DNA of 25,743 bases, taken from the NCBI GenBank assembly GCA_002479145.1, contig DLLX01000059.1:1-25743 (forward strand). The letters run 5' to 3'. Positions 8,129-15,670 of this stretch are shown one piece after another. The stretch's first letter is position 1. Every line of letters starts with the position of its first letter. The stretch is from Prevotella sp. UBA7551. GTDB taxonomy: Bacteria > Bacteroidota > Bacteroidia > Bacteroidales > Bacteroidaceae. A program made the position numbers and the translations under genes. A model generated the notes under the pieces. The model worked only from the letters and a program-made list of their open reading frames with translations, did not search any database and was not told the origin of the DNA.

Positions 8129-8136
8129 CAAAGTTA
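8129..8136 (-). promoter_or_regulatory. Bacteroidota -7 box for uvrA
   Basis: The minus strand reads TAACTTTG, an exact TAnnTTTG match, 39 bp upstream of the chosen uvrA ATG. It overlaps the alternative TTG start codon, which argues against that longer start. Confidence 0.55.
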
Positions 8137-8148
8137 AAAATATCTTCG

Positions 8149-8156
8149 TAACTTTG
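8149..8156 (+). promoter_or_regulatory. Bacteroidota -7 box for the GHL10 glycoside hydrolase gene
   Basis: An exact TAACTTTG lies 33 bp before the ATG at 8190. It is only 12 bp from the oppositely oriented uvrA box, so each promoter's -33 zone lies over the other's -7 element. Confidence 0.55.
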
Positions 8157-8189
8157 GCGTGAAAATATGATTATACTTTGATTGTTACG

Positions 8190-9689
8190 ATGAGAAAGAC
8201 CTTATTGTTCCTATTAATTTCCTTCGCGTTTCGTTTGTCAGTTGTCGGTCAGGCTTTGCCCGAACCGAAAAGAGAGTTTCGCGGCAGTTGGATTCAGTGT
8301 GTAAACGGCCAGTTCCAAGGATTGTCACCCGAAGCAATGCGCAAAAAGCTTACGCAGCATTTGGATGCATTGCAACAAGTGCATTGCAATGCCGTGATAT
8401 TTCAGGTACGTGCAGAAGGCGATGCCCTTTACGCCAGCCAATATGAACCGTGGAGCCGCTATCTGAGCGGGCAACAAGGACGCGCGCCCCAACCCTATTG
8501 GGACCCATTGCAATGGATGGTGGAGCAGTGCCATTCCCGTGGCATGGAATTGCATGCATGGATTAACCCCTATCGTGCAAAGACTGCCGGCACCAAGGAG
8601 CTGTCGACAATACATCCCTACATATTGCATCCCGAACGCTTCATGAAATATGGCGACCTGTTGCTGTTCAATCCCGGGCTGAAAGAAAACAGACAATGGA
8701 TTTGTGCCATTGCCAAAGATATCGTGACACGCTATGATGTGGACGGTTTTCACATGGACGATTACTTCTATCCGTATCCGCAGGCCGGTCTCACCATTCC
8801 CGACGAAGAGACTTTCTTGGCCAACAACAGAGGTTTCAAGAATATTGCAGATTGGCGGCGCGACAATGTGAATCTGCTGGTTAGCGAACTGCATGCGACG
8901 ATACGCTCCGTCAAACCGTGGGTGAAGTTTGGCGTATCGCCCTTTGGCATCTATCGCAACAAGCGGTCAGACCCCAATGGCAGTGCGACAAATGGCCTGC
9001 AAAATTATGACGACCTTTACGCCGACGTACTCAAATGGGTGAACAACGGTTGGGTGGACTACTGTGTGCCGCAGCTCTATTGGGAGATAGGGCACAAGGC
9101 TGCCGACTACAAGGAGTTGATAGGGTGGTGGAATCGTAATGCCGCCAACCGTCCGCTGTATATCGGCGAAGATGTACTGCGCACAGTGAAGTACCCGGAC
9201 CCACAGAATCCCAAGGTACACCAGTTGGGGGCTAAGCATCGCCTACACCAGCAGAACTTCCATGTGAAAGGCACGGTGCTTTGGTATGCGAAGGCGGCAG
9301 TTGACAATCCGGGCAACTACGGTACTGTCCTCCGCACGGATTATTGGCGCTATCCTGCCCTGCAACCGCTCATGCCGTTTATCGATGGCGACGCACCGAA
9401 GCCGGTGAGGAAGCTCAAGGCGCGCTGGACGGCACAAGGTTACGCCCTCCACTGGAAGCCTTCGAAGGGCGAGGGATGGAAGGATGAGGCTTACCAGTAT
9501 GTAGTCTATCGCTTCGCTAAGGGCGAAAAACAAAATCTGAACGACCCGTCGCACATCGTTAGTGTTACCCGCACGCCCAGCGTACTGATGCCTTATGAAA
9601 GGGGAAAGCAGCGGTTTGTTTATGTCGTGACGGCACTCGACCGTATGGGAAACGAGAGTGTGGGCAAGGCGAAGAAAGTAAAACTTTAG
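8190..9689 (+). CDS. Secreted family 10 glycosyl hydrolase-like protein (GHL10/DUF187, YngK type)
   Basis: This 499-residue protein has an N-terminal signal peptide (MRKTLLFLLISFAFRLSVVG, cut probably near 21), so it is exported. The TIM-barrel region carries GHL10 hallmarks: REFRGSWIQCVNG (28-40), CNAVIFQVRAEGDALY (66-81), LHAWINPYR (121-129), the acidic motif DVDGFHMDDYFYPYP (183-197) and FGVSPFGIYRN. The C-terminal hundred residues (from about KPVRKLKARW) look like a fibronectin type III-like fold ending in a strand-rich tail. Family members are thought to act on cell-wall or other glycans, but the substrate is not settled. An in-frame TTG at 8178 is available upstream. The ATG at 8190 is preferred because it begins a regular signal peptide. 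Confidence 0.92.
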   Translation: MRKTLLFLLISFAFRLSVVGQALPEPKREFRGSWIQCVNGQFQGLSPEAMRKKLTQHLDALQQVHCNAVIFQVRAEGDALYASQYEPWSRYLSGQQGRAPQPYWDPLQWMVEQCHSRGMELHAWINPYRAKTAGTKELSTIHPYILHPERFMKYGDLLLFNPGLKENRQWICAIAKDIVTRYDVDGFHMDDYFYPYPQAGLTIPDEETFLANNRGFKNIADWRRDNVNLLVSELHATIRSVKPWVKFGVSPFGIYRNKRSDPNGSATNGLQNYDDLYADVLKWVNNGWVDYCVPQLYWEIGHKAADYKELIGWWNRNAANRPLYIGEDVLRTVKYPDPQNPKVHQLGAKHRLHQQNFHVKGTVLWYAKAAVDNPGNYGTVLRTDYWRYPALQPLMPFIDGDAPKPVRKLKARWTAQGYALHWKPSKGEGWKDEAYQYVVYRFAKGEKQNLNDPSHIVSVTRTPSVLMPYERGKQRFVYVVTALDRMGNESVGKAKKVKL

Positions 9690-9719
9690 CCAAACGGGCA
9701 ACTAAGGCCAGAAAAATAC

Positions 9720-9756
9720 GAAGCGGGGAAAGGCTCATCCGGTCTTTTCCCGCTTC
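9720..9756. terminator. Terminator hairpin between convergent genes
   Basis: GAAGCGGGGAAAG (9720-9732) pairs with CTTTTCCCGCTTC (9744-9756) over 13 positions with one G-U, leaving an 11-base loop. On the minus strand it is followed by a TTTTT run, so it is best as terminator of the SDR/small-ORF transcript. On the plus strand the tail is only T-rich, so it may also stop the GHL10 transcript. Confidence 0.7.
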
Positions 9757-9790
9757 TCTTGCTTCTTGTTGGGGATGCTTGTTCGCCTGC

Positions 9791-9985
9791 CTACAGCACT
9801 TCAAGCACCATCTCTGCCACCTCTTCTGGAGTGTTGAAGTCCATCCCCTCCTCCAATTCCGTATCACTGATGGAGCTGAGGAAGATATTGGCGGTAGCTT
9901 CATCGGTGCGCGGCTCACCGTCCTTGCTCCTTGCGTTGAGGATGCAATCGAGAATGGCCTTGCGGTATTCTTCTACCGTCATCAT
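9791..9985 (-). CDS. Small acidic protein of 64 residues, function unknown
   Basis: The protein starts MMTVEEYRKAILDCILNARS and is acidic and largely helical in character (EEVAEMVLEVL at the end). It has no signal peptide, membrane segment or recognisable motif. It is supported as a gene by its ATGATGA junction with the preceding dehydrogenase stop and by the hairpin terminator directly downstream. Either of two adjacent ATGs (9985 or 9982) could be the start. I do not recognise the family. The tight coupling suggests it is expressed with the dehydrogenase, perhaps as a partner or regulator (inference). Confidence 0.65.
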   Translation of the reverse strand: MMTVEEYRKAILDCILNARSKDGEPRTDEATANIFLSSISDTELEEGMDFNTPEEVAEMVLEVL

Positions 9986-10749
9986 TCTGCATTGCGCTTG
10001 ATTACGGTGCCATTGGCCTGATGGGTGGCCAGCACGAGAACCTCGGCTATTTGGACATGGGCAGGCGCGCTGGCTGCATAGTAGGCCACGTCTGCAATGT
10101 CGTCGCCCGTGAGCGGCTGGATGCCTTTATACACGCTGTCCGCACGTGCGTCATCGCCATGGAAGCGGACGTTGCTGAAGTGGGTTTCGACCAGTCCCGG
10201 CTTGATGTTCGTCACGCGGATGCGGGTATCTGCGGTGTCAATGCGCAGCCCGTCGGTGATGGCCTTCACCGCAGCCTTTGTGCCGCAGTAGACGTTTCCG
10301 TTGGCGTAAGCGGCATCGCCGGCTACCGACCCGATGTTGATTATTTCGCCATGATTGCGCTCTACCATGCCCGGTACGATGGCACGGCTGACGTAGAGCA
10401 GCCCCTTGATGTTGGTGTCTATCATCGTGTTCCAGTCCTCAGGGTCTCCGCTCTGCAGTGGGTCAAGCCCCAAGGCCAGGCCGGCGTTGTTGATCAGCAC
10501 GTCGATGTCGGCCCATTCGGCTTCCAAACTGCCGCAGGCATCAAACGTCTGCTGCTGATTTCGCACGTCGAAGCAGAGCTTCTTGGTGCGCACGCCCATG
10601 GTCTCGATGCGTTGGGCGAGGGTGTTCAGCAGCGCTTCTCTTCTGCCCGTGATGATAACATCATAGCCCTCTTTGGCAAAACGCAGGGCACATGCCTCAC
10701 CGATTCCGCTTGTCGCGCCGGTGACCATGCAAATCTTTCTCTTTTCCAT
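9982..10749 (-). CDS. Short-chain dehydrogenase/reductase (classical SDR, YdfG-like)
   Basis: This is a 255-residue Rossmann-fold oxidoreductase. It has the TGATSGIG dinucleotide motif (10-17), TGRR (34-37), where the arginines favour NADP(H), and NNAG (87-90). The catalytic set is S141, Y154 and K158 (YCGTK), and PG (KPGLVETHF) follows. The pattern is closest to the YdfG group, NADP-dependent dehydrogenases of 3-hydroxy acids such as serine or 3-hydroxypropionate, but substrate is not fixed by these motifs. The frame can extend to an ATG at 10788 (13 extra residues). The ATG at 10749 is preferred because the Rossmann motif normally starts about ten residues in. It overlaps the 64-residue gene by 4 bp. 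Confidence 0.9.
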   Translation of the reverse strand: MEKRKICMVTGATSGIGEACALRFAKEGYDVIITGRREALLNTLAQRIETMGVRTKKLCFDVRNQQQTFDACGSLEAEWADIDVLINNAGLALGLDPLQSGDPEDWNTMIDTNIKGLLYVSRAIVPGMVERNHGEIINIGSVAGDAAYANGNVYCGTKAAVKAITDGLRIDTADTRIRVTNIKPGLVETHFSNVRFHGDDARADSVYKGIQPLTGDDIADVAYYAASAPAHVQIAEVLVLATHQANGTVIKRNAE

Positions 10750-10864
10750 ACTTTCAATGATAAGGCGCAGGGTGTCTCCCCACGCCATAATAAGGTAATC
10801 AATAAGGTGGGGACAAAGTCCCTCTACAATTTATCCGTGCGTAGGACAGCGTGCCGGCCACGGC

Positions 10865-11902
10865 CTACATCACCCCGTCCTCGCGCAGCTTCTCCTGCCA
10901 TTTCCACGCACTGCGGAGCACATCGTCGAGAGGTGTGGTGGCTTTCCAGCCCAACACTTCGTTGGCTCTCGTGCAGTCGCCCCATATCTTCTCGATGTCT
11001 CCCTCGCGGCGCGGACCAAACTTCCAGTTAAGTTTCACGCCTGTGGCCTTCTCAAAGGTGTTGACAATCTCCAGTGTGGAGTTGCCCTTGCCCGTACCGA
11101 TGTTGAAGTATTCGATGGGGTCGGTGTCCTTGTTGAGCACTCGGGTCATGGCTGCGACATGGGCTTTGGCCAAATCAACGACGTAGATGTAGTCGCGGAT
11201 GCACGTGCCATCGGGAGTGTCATAGTCGTTGCCGAAGATGGTCAGCTGCTTGCGGATGCCCATAGCCGTCTGCGTGATGTAGGGGATGAGGTTGTTGGGC
11301 ACTCCGTTGGGCAATTCTCCGATCAGAGCCGAGGGGTGTGCGCCAATGGGGTTGAAGTATCTCAGCACGATGCTCTTCACCGGAGCACCACTGTGGATGT
11401 AGTCATAGATGATCTGCTCGTTGATTTCCTTGGTGTTTCCATAGGGAGAGGTGGCCTTTTGGTGTGGCGCATCCTCCGTCACCGGCAGGTTCTCGGGCTT
11501 AGGCTGTCCATATACGGTACAGCTGCTGGAGAAGATGAAGCCGGTCACGCCGTAATCGGGCATCAGCTCGAGCAGGTTGATCAGCGAGACTACATTGTTG
11601 CGATAGTAGAGTAAGGGCAACTGTACGCTTTCCCCCACGGCCTTGGAAGCGGCGAAATGGATGATGCCCACAATGCCGGGATACTTCTTGAACACAGCTT
11701 CCGTGGCATCTTTGTCGCGCAAGTCCACCTGCTCAAAGGCGGGACGCACTCCCGTTATCTTCTCGATGCCGTCCACCACCTCAATCTTTGAGTTGGAGAG
11801 GTTGTCGATGATGACCACGTCGTAGCCTGCCTCAATGAGCTCTACGGAGGTATGGCTGCCAATGAAACCAGTACCACCCGTCACTAAAATCGTCTGTTTC
11901 AT
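10865..11902 (-). CDS. galE: UDP-glucose 4-epimerase
   Basis: The 345-residue enzyme interconverts UDP-glucose and UDP-galactose for glycan synthesis and galactose use. It shows the NAD-binding GGTGFIGSH (9-17), the serine-rich catalytic block SSSCTVYG (125-132), and TSPYGNTK (151-158) with the Y154-xxx-K158 pair. An ATG 25 codons upstream (11977) is in frame, but the epimerase fold begins immediately at MKQTILVTGG. The start at 11902 matches the family length of about 340 residues. It lies 115 bp upstream of the SDR gene on the same strand, so read-through is possible. No clean -7 box was found in front of it. Confidence 0.95.
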   Translation of the reverse strand: MKQTILVTGGTGFIGSHTSVELIEAGYDVVIIDNLSNSKIEVVDGIEKITGVRPAFEQVDLRDKDATEAVFKKYPGIVGIIHFAASKAVGESVQLPLLYYRNNVVSLINLLELMPDYGVTGFIFSSSCTVYGQPKPENLPVTEDAPHQKATSPYGNTKEINEQIIYDYIHSGAPVKSIVLRYFNPIGAHPSALIGELPNGVPNNLIPYITQTAMGIRKQLTIFGNDYDTPDGTCIRDYIYVVDLAKAHVAAMTRVLNKDTDPIEYFNIGTGKGNSTLEIVNTFEKATGVKLNWKFGPRREGDIEKIWGDCTRANEVLGWKATTPLDDVLRSAWKWQEKLREDGVM

Positions 11903-12035
11903 GTGAGTTCTCTGTCTTAGTTTTGTAAATGTTTTGTGTCCTGCGCCGCAGGCTGAGACGAAACTGTCCTTCGACATTCCACCTGCTGCGCTTCCTTCTT
12001 ATTAACGACAAAAAAAGTCTTTTATTTCCTCAGGG

Positions 12036-12061
12036 TGGAAAAAAGTCGAAAGATTTTTCCA
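12036..12061. other. Hairpin in the galE-lepA divergent region
   Basis: TGGAAAAA (12036-12043) and TTTTTCCA (12054-12061) form a perfect 8-bp inverted repeat with a 10-base loop. It lies between divergent genes, 134 bp upstream of galE and 82 bp upstream of the lepA promoter box. It could be a regulatory site or a leader structure; no function can be assigned. Confidence 0.35.
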
Positions 12062-12077
12062 AAAGAGAAATGGGGCA

Positions 12078-12091
12078 GGGCGGTTTCGCCC
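12078..12091. other. Short GC-rich hairpin GGGCG-GTTT-CGCCC
   Basis: A 5-bp perfect GC stem with a 4-base loop lies 52 bp upstream of the lepA -7 box and close to the 12036-12061 hairpin. Two adjacent stem-loops in a 271-bp divergent region are noteworthy. The short stem could also be chance. Confidence 0.25.
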
Positions 12092-12142
12092 AGTCGGAAA
12101 CTAAAAAACTATCCTGTTGTCGTGATTCTCAATTTTTATTAC

Positions 12143-12150
12143 TACTTTTG
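12143..12150 (+). promoter_or_regulatory. Bacteroidota -7 box for lepA
   Basis: TACTTTTG matches TAnnTTTG exactly and lies 23 bp before the lepA ATG. A TTG at 12117-12119 is upstream at 23 bp, somewhat farther than usual for the -33 element. Confidence 0.55.
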
Positions 12151-12173
12151 CATTTGGAAATTACACTACACGA

Positions 12174-13955
12174 ATGGACCATATACGGAACTTTTGCATC
12201 ATAGCCCATATCGATCACGGCAAGAGTACGCTGGCTGACCGACTGCTGGAACGCACCAAAACCATACAAGTCACAGAGGGACAAATGCTGGACAACATGG
12301 ACTTGGAGCGTGAGCGCGGCATCACCATCAAAAGCCATGCCATCCAGATGGCGTATGCGCTGGAGGGAAAGCAGTACCTCCTCAACCTGATTGATACCCC
12401 GGGGCACGTCGACTTCTCCTATGAAGTGTCGCGAAGCATTGCTGCTTGCGAGGGCGCGCTGCTCGTCGTCGATGCCACCCAGGGCGTACAGGCACAGACC
12501 ATCAGCAATCTCTATATGGCCATCGAACATGACCTGGCCATCATCCCGGTCATCAACAAGATCGATATGCCCAACGCCATGCCCGAGGAGGTGGAGGACG
12601 AAATCGTCGATTTGCTCGGTTGCGACCCGAAAGAGGTCATCCGGGCCTCGGGAAAGACGGGCGAGGGTGTGGATGAAATCCTCCATGCGGTCGTGGAACG
12701 CATCCCTGCGCCGACGGGCGACAAGGATAAACCGCTCCAGGCGTTGATATTCGACTCGGTCTTCAACTCTTTCCGTGGCATCATCACCTTGGTCAAGGTG
12801 GAGAACGGCGTGGTGCGCAAGGGCGACAAGGTGAAGTTCTTCAACACTGGGCAGGAATACACTGCCGATGAGGTGGGCGTTCTGAAGATGGACATGGTGC
12901 CCAAGCCGCAGCTTTCTTCCGGAGAGGTGGGCTACATCATTAGCGGAATCAAGGATGCCAAGGAGGTGAAGGTGGGCGATACTGTTACCCATGTCGATGC
13001 GCCATGTGCGAAAGCCATTGACGGATTTCAGGAAGTGAAGCCCATGGTCTTTGCTGGCGTGTACCCCATCGACCCCAACGACTATGAGAACTTGCGTGCC
13101 TCGTTGGAGAAGCTCCAGCTCAATGATGCCTCGCTGACCTTCCTTCCCGAAAGTTCACAAGCCCTTGGCTTTGGCTTCCGTTGCGGATTTCTCGGCCTCC
13201 TCCACATGGAGATTGTGCAGGAGCGGCTGGACCGTGAGTTCAACATGGATGTCATCACCACCGTACCCAACGTAAGCTATATGGTTTATGACAAGCAGGG
13301 TGGGGTGAAGGAGGTCCACAACCCGTCAGGATTGCCCGACTCGACGATGATCGACCATATCGAGGAGCCTTACATCAAGGCCAGCATCATTACGTCCAGC
13401 CAGTTTATCGGCCCCATCATGAAGCTCTGTCTCGACAAGCGAGGCGAGCTGGTGAGCCAGAATTACGTCAGTGGCAACCGTCTGGAGCTGATTTTCATGA
13501 TTCCGTTGGGCGAGATTGTGATTGACTTCTACGACAAACTCAAGAGCATATCGAAGGGATACGCTTCCTTCGACTATCATATCGACTCGTTCCGCCCGTC
13601 AAAGCTGGTCAAGCTCGACATCCTTTTGAATGGCGAGCCAGTCGATGCGCTCTCCACTTTGACCCATGAGAGCAATGCGGTGAACTTTGGCCGCCGGATG
13701 TGTGAGAAGCTCAAGGAGCTGATACCGCGCCAACAGTTCGACATTGCCATACAGGCGGCCATCGGTGCCAAGATCATTGCCCGCGAGACAGTGAAGCAAG
13801 TGCGCAAGGATGTGACCGCCAAGTGTTATGGTGGCGACATCAGCCGCAAGCGGAAGTTACTCGAGAAGCAGAAGAAAGGAAAGAAGCGAATGAAGCAGGT
13901 CGGCAATGTGCAAGTGCCCCAAAAGGCCTTCCTTGCCGTGTTGAAGTTGGATTAA
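12174..13955 (+). CDS. lepA: Elongation factor 4 (LepA), ribosome-associated GTPase
   Basis: LepA is a translational GTPase that binds the ribosome and can back-translocate it. The 593-residue length is standard. G-motifs are all present: AHIDHGKST (11-19), the switch RERGITIKS (46-54), DTPGH (74-78) and NKID (128-131). The LepA-specific C-terminal block is basic and ends near GKKRMKQVGNVQVPQKAF. The start at MDHIRNFCIIAHIDHG is the only sensible one. It is followed after 47 bp by the Crp/Fnr-type gene on the same strand, probably in one transcript. Confidence 0.98.
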   Translation: MDHIRNFCIIAHIDHGKSTLADRLLERTKTIQVTEGQMLDNMDLERERGITIKSHAIQMAYALEGKQYLLNLIDTPGHVDFSYEVSRSIAACEGALLVVDATQGVQAQTISNLYMAIEHDLAIIPVINKIDMPNAMPEEVEDEIVDLLGCDPKEVIRASGKTGEGVDEILHAVVERIPAPTGDKDKPLQALIFDSVFNSFRGIITLVKVENGVVRKGDKVKFFNTGQEYTADEVGVLKMDMVPKPQLSSGEVGYIISGIKDAKEVKVGDTVTHVDAPCAKAIDGFQEVKPMVFAGVYPIDPNDYENLRASLEKLQLNDASLTFLPESSQALGFGFRCGFLGLLHMEIVQERLDREFNMDVITTVPNVSYMVYDKQGGVKEVHNPSGLPDSTMIDHIEEPYIKASIITSSQFIGPIMKLCLDKRGELVSQNYVSGNRLELIFMIPLGEIVIDFYDKLKSISKGYASFDYHIDSFRPSKLVKLDILLNGEPVDALSTLTHESNAVNFGRRMCEKLKELIPRQQFDIAIQAAIGAKIIARETVKQVRKDVTAKCYGGDISRKRKLLEKQKKGKKRMKQVGNVQVPQKAFLAVLKLD

Positions 13956-13990
13956 GCCGCTGGAGGAGGGTCTTCCAGCAAACATACCAA

Positions 13991-14002
13991 GAAAGAGAGG
14001 AG
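13991..14002 (+). promoter_or_regulatory. Purine-rich ribosome binding site before the Crp/Fnr gene
   Basis: GAAAGAGAGGAG directly precedes the ATGATG pair. Bacteroidota genes usually lack strong Shine-Dalgarno sequences, so this helps place the start at 14003 rather than at the in-frame ATG inside lepA (13823). The spacing to the first ATG is short, which favours the second ATG (14006) equally. Confidence 0.4.
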
Positions 14003-14602
14003 ATGATGAAAGAACCCATAGCGACCCCAAGGGAAGTAGCTCGCGAGTTGGCGCGCAAGTATAGTACGATGACTCACGAGGAGCTGGACGTACTGGAGAG
14101 CGTGCTGGTGCCCATGAAGTTTGCCAAAGGTGAGATGATTCTGGCTGAAGGCGAAGTCTGCCGCTACATCTACTATGTGGAGCGCGGCCTTATCCGTCAG
14201 TTCTACTTCAAGAATGGCAAGCAGATTACGGAGCATCTTGGTGTGGACCACTCCATTTTCATGAGCATTGAGAGCCTTTTCCATGAGTCGCCCACGCGCC
14301 TTCAGGTGGAGGCTTTGGAACCGTCCTATGTCTATGCCCTCCCCAAATTGCGGCTGGAACAGGTGGCGTTGCACAACGTCAACATTCAGATTCTGTACCG
14401 CAAGATACTGGAGGAAAGTCTGATTATCTCTCAGGTGATGGCCGACCTCGTGCGTTTCGAGACGGCACAGGATCGCTATCGCAAGTTTTGCAAGCTCGCT
14501 CCGCAGGTGGTGCTCCGTGCCCCGCTGGTCTATGTGGCCAGTTTTCTGCAGATGACTCCCGAGACATTAAGCCGTGTCCGCAGTTCCACGTTGATGGATT
14601 GA
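14003..14602 (+). CDS. Crp/Fnr-family transcriptional regulator
   Basis: The 199-residue protein has an N-terminal cyclic-nucleotide-binding-like beta-roll (about 25-120) with the GEMILAEGEVCRYIYYVERGLIR block (from 43). A connecting helix follows, then a C-terminal winged-helix DNA-binding segment with VYVASFLQMTPETLSRVRS (177-195) as the recognition helix-turn-helix. There are no Fnr-type N-terminal cysteines, so it is not an Fe-S oxygen sensor, and the ligand is unknown. The protein stops very soon after the HTH, as is common for Bacteroidota members. It follows lepA by 47 bp. A 12-bp palindrome lies just downstream, before the nucleotidyltransferase gene, and could be an operator (inference). 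Confidence 0.9.
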   Translation: MMKEPIATPREVARELARKYSTMTHEELDVLESVLVPMKFAKGEMILAEGEVCRYIYYVERGLIRQFYFKNGKQITEHLGVDHSIFMSIESLFHESPTRLQVEALEPSYVYALPKLRLEQVALHNVNIQILYRKILEESLIISQVMADLVRFETAQDRYRKFCKLAPQVVLRAPLVYVASFLQMTPETLSRVRSSTLMD

Positions 14603-14612
14603 GGCTTCCGCC

Positions 14613-14624
14613 AGCGTGCACGCT
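14613..14624. promoter_or_regulatory. 12-bp perfect palindrome AGCGTGCACGCT
   Basis: The palindrome starts 11 bp after the Crp/Fnr-type stop codon and lies about 112 bp before the nucleotidyltransferase ATG. An A/T-rich stretch (ATTATAATAATG) follows immediately. It could bind a dimeric regulator. It is shorter than a typical Crp site and could be chance. Confidence 0.3.
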
Positions 14625-14736
14625 ATTATAATAATGTACGCGCTTACCATAAAATATAAAACAAGATAAATCGTAATATGCGGCTATGAAGCCATTCAGT
14701 GACCTCTGCCGCTCCAATTAACAAACACAAAAAGAC

Positions 14737-15648
14737 ATGAAACCGACATTACTTCTTCTGGCTGCCGGCATGGGTAGCCGCTATGGCGGGCTGAAACAGC
14801 TCGACGGACTGGGCCCCAATGGTGAGACCATCATGGATTATTCCATCTATGATGCCATTCAGGCGGGCTTTGGAAAGATTGTATTCATTATTCGCAAGGA
14901 CTTTGAGGAGCAGTTTCGTACCCAGATTCTTTCTAAGTACGAGGGGCATATTCCTACCGAGGTAGTGTTTCAGAGCCTTGACGCGCTGCCCGAAGGGTTC
15001 ACCGTGCCCGATGGTCGCGTAAAACCGTGGGGCACCAACCACGCTGTACTGATGGCCAAGGACGTAATCCATGAACCGTTCTGTGTCATCAACTGCGACG
15101 ATTTCTACAATCGCGACTGCTTCAAGGTCATCGGCAAGTACCTATCCGAGCTTCCCGAAGGCAGCAAGAACCACTATGCGATGGTGGGCTTCCGTGTGGG
15201 CAACACCCTCAGCGAGAACGGTACGGTGTCGCGCGGCATCTGCTCGACCGATACGCAGGGCAATCTCACGACCGTTGTGGAGCGCACTAAGATAGAGCGC
15301 AGGGACGGCACCGTGCAGTATGTCGGCGACGACGGCTCATGGGTCAGCGTTCCCGACAACACCCCTGTGTCGATGAACGTATGGGGATTCACTCCCGAAT
15401 ACTTCGCTTACAGCGAGGAGTATTTCAAGGGATTCCTTTCCGATCCGGCCAACATTGCCAATCCCAAGGCCGAGTTCTTCATCCCGCTGATGGTGAACAA
15501 GCTCATCACCGATGGCACAGCGTCCGTGCGGGTGCTCGACACCACCAGCCAGTGGTTTGGCGTGACCTATCCCGCCGACCGTCAGGGGGTGGTTGACCGC
15601 ATCCAGCGTCTGGTCAACGATGGCGTTTATCCCGCTAAGCTGTTCTGA
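14737..15648 (+). CDS. Sugar-1-phosphate nucleotidyltransferase-like protein
   Basis: This 303-residue cytoplasmic protein opens with LLLAAGMGSRYGGLKQL (6-22), the NTP-transferase signature G-x-G-x-R, and has the metal-binding site VINCDDFYN (117-125). Enzymes of this fold join a nucleotide triphosphate to a sugar-1-phosphate. Whether this one uses glucose-1-phosphate or another sugar phosphate cannot be decided. The later segment differs from RfbA and GalU: a PVSMNVWGFTPEYF block and a C-terminal VTYPADRQGVVDRIQRLV block are typical of an uncharacterised NTP_transferase group found in anaerobes. It is followed after 22 bp by the DHH phosphoesterase, so the two are probably cotranscribed. Confidence 0.85.
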   Translation: MKPTLLLLAAGMGSRYGGLKQLDGLGPNGETIMDYSIYDAIQAGFGKIVFIIRKDFEEQFRTQILSKYEGHIPTEVVFQSLDALPEGFTVPDGRVKPWGTNHAVLMAKDVIHEPFCVINCDDFYNRDCFKVIGKYLSELPEGSKNHYAMVGFRVGNTLSENGTVSRGICSTDTQGNLTTVVERTKIERRDGTVQYVGDDGSWVSVPDNTPVSMNVWGFTPEYFAYSEEYFKGFLSDPANIANPKAEFFIPLMVNKLITDGTASVRVLDTTSQWFGVTYPADRQGVVDRIQRLVNDGVYPAKLF

Positions 15649-15670
15649 CCCGCTTACCCAACCATTTCGC

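Noticed and set aside
8131..8178. Upstream TTG starts for uvrA (8131) and the GHL10 gene (8178)
   Set aside because: The first TTG lies inside the uvrA -7 box and the second adds four residues ahead of a normal signal peptide; ATGs at 8089 and 8190 fit the families.
10021..11031. A 336-residue open frame on the plus strand
   Set aside because: It covers the SDR and galE genes antisense and runs through the intergenic gap; both real genes have intact catalytic motifs on the minus strand.
12129..12992. A 287-residue open frame on the minus strand opposite lepA
   Set aside because: lepA has all GTPase motifs in its frame; this antisense frame has low-complexity His/Asp/Leu content and no family signature.
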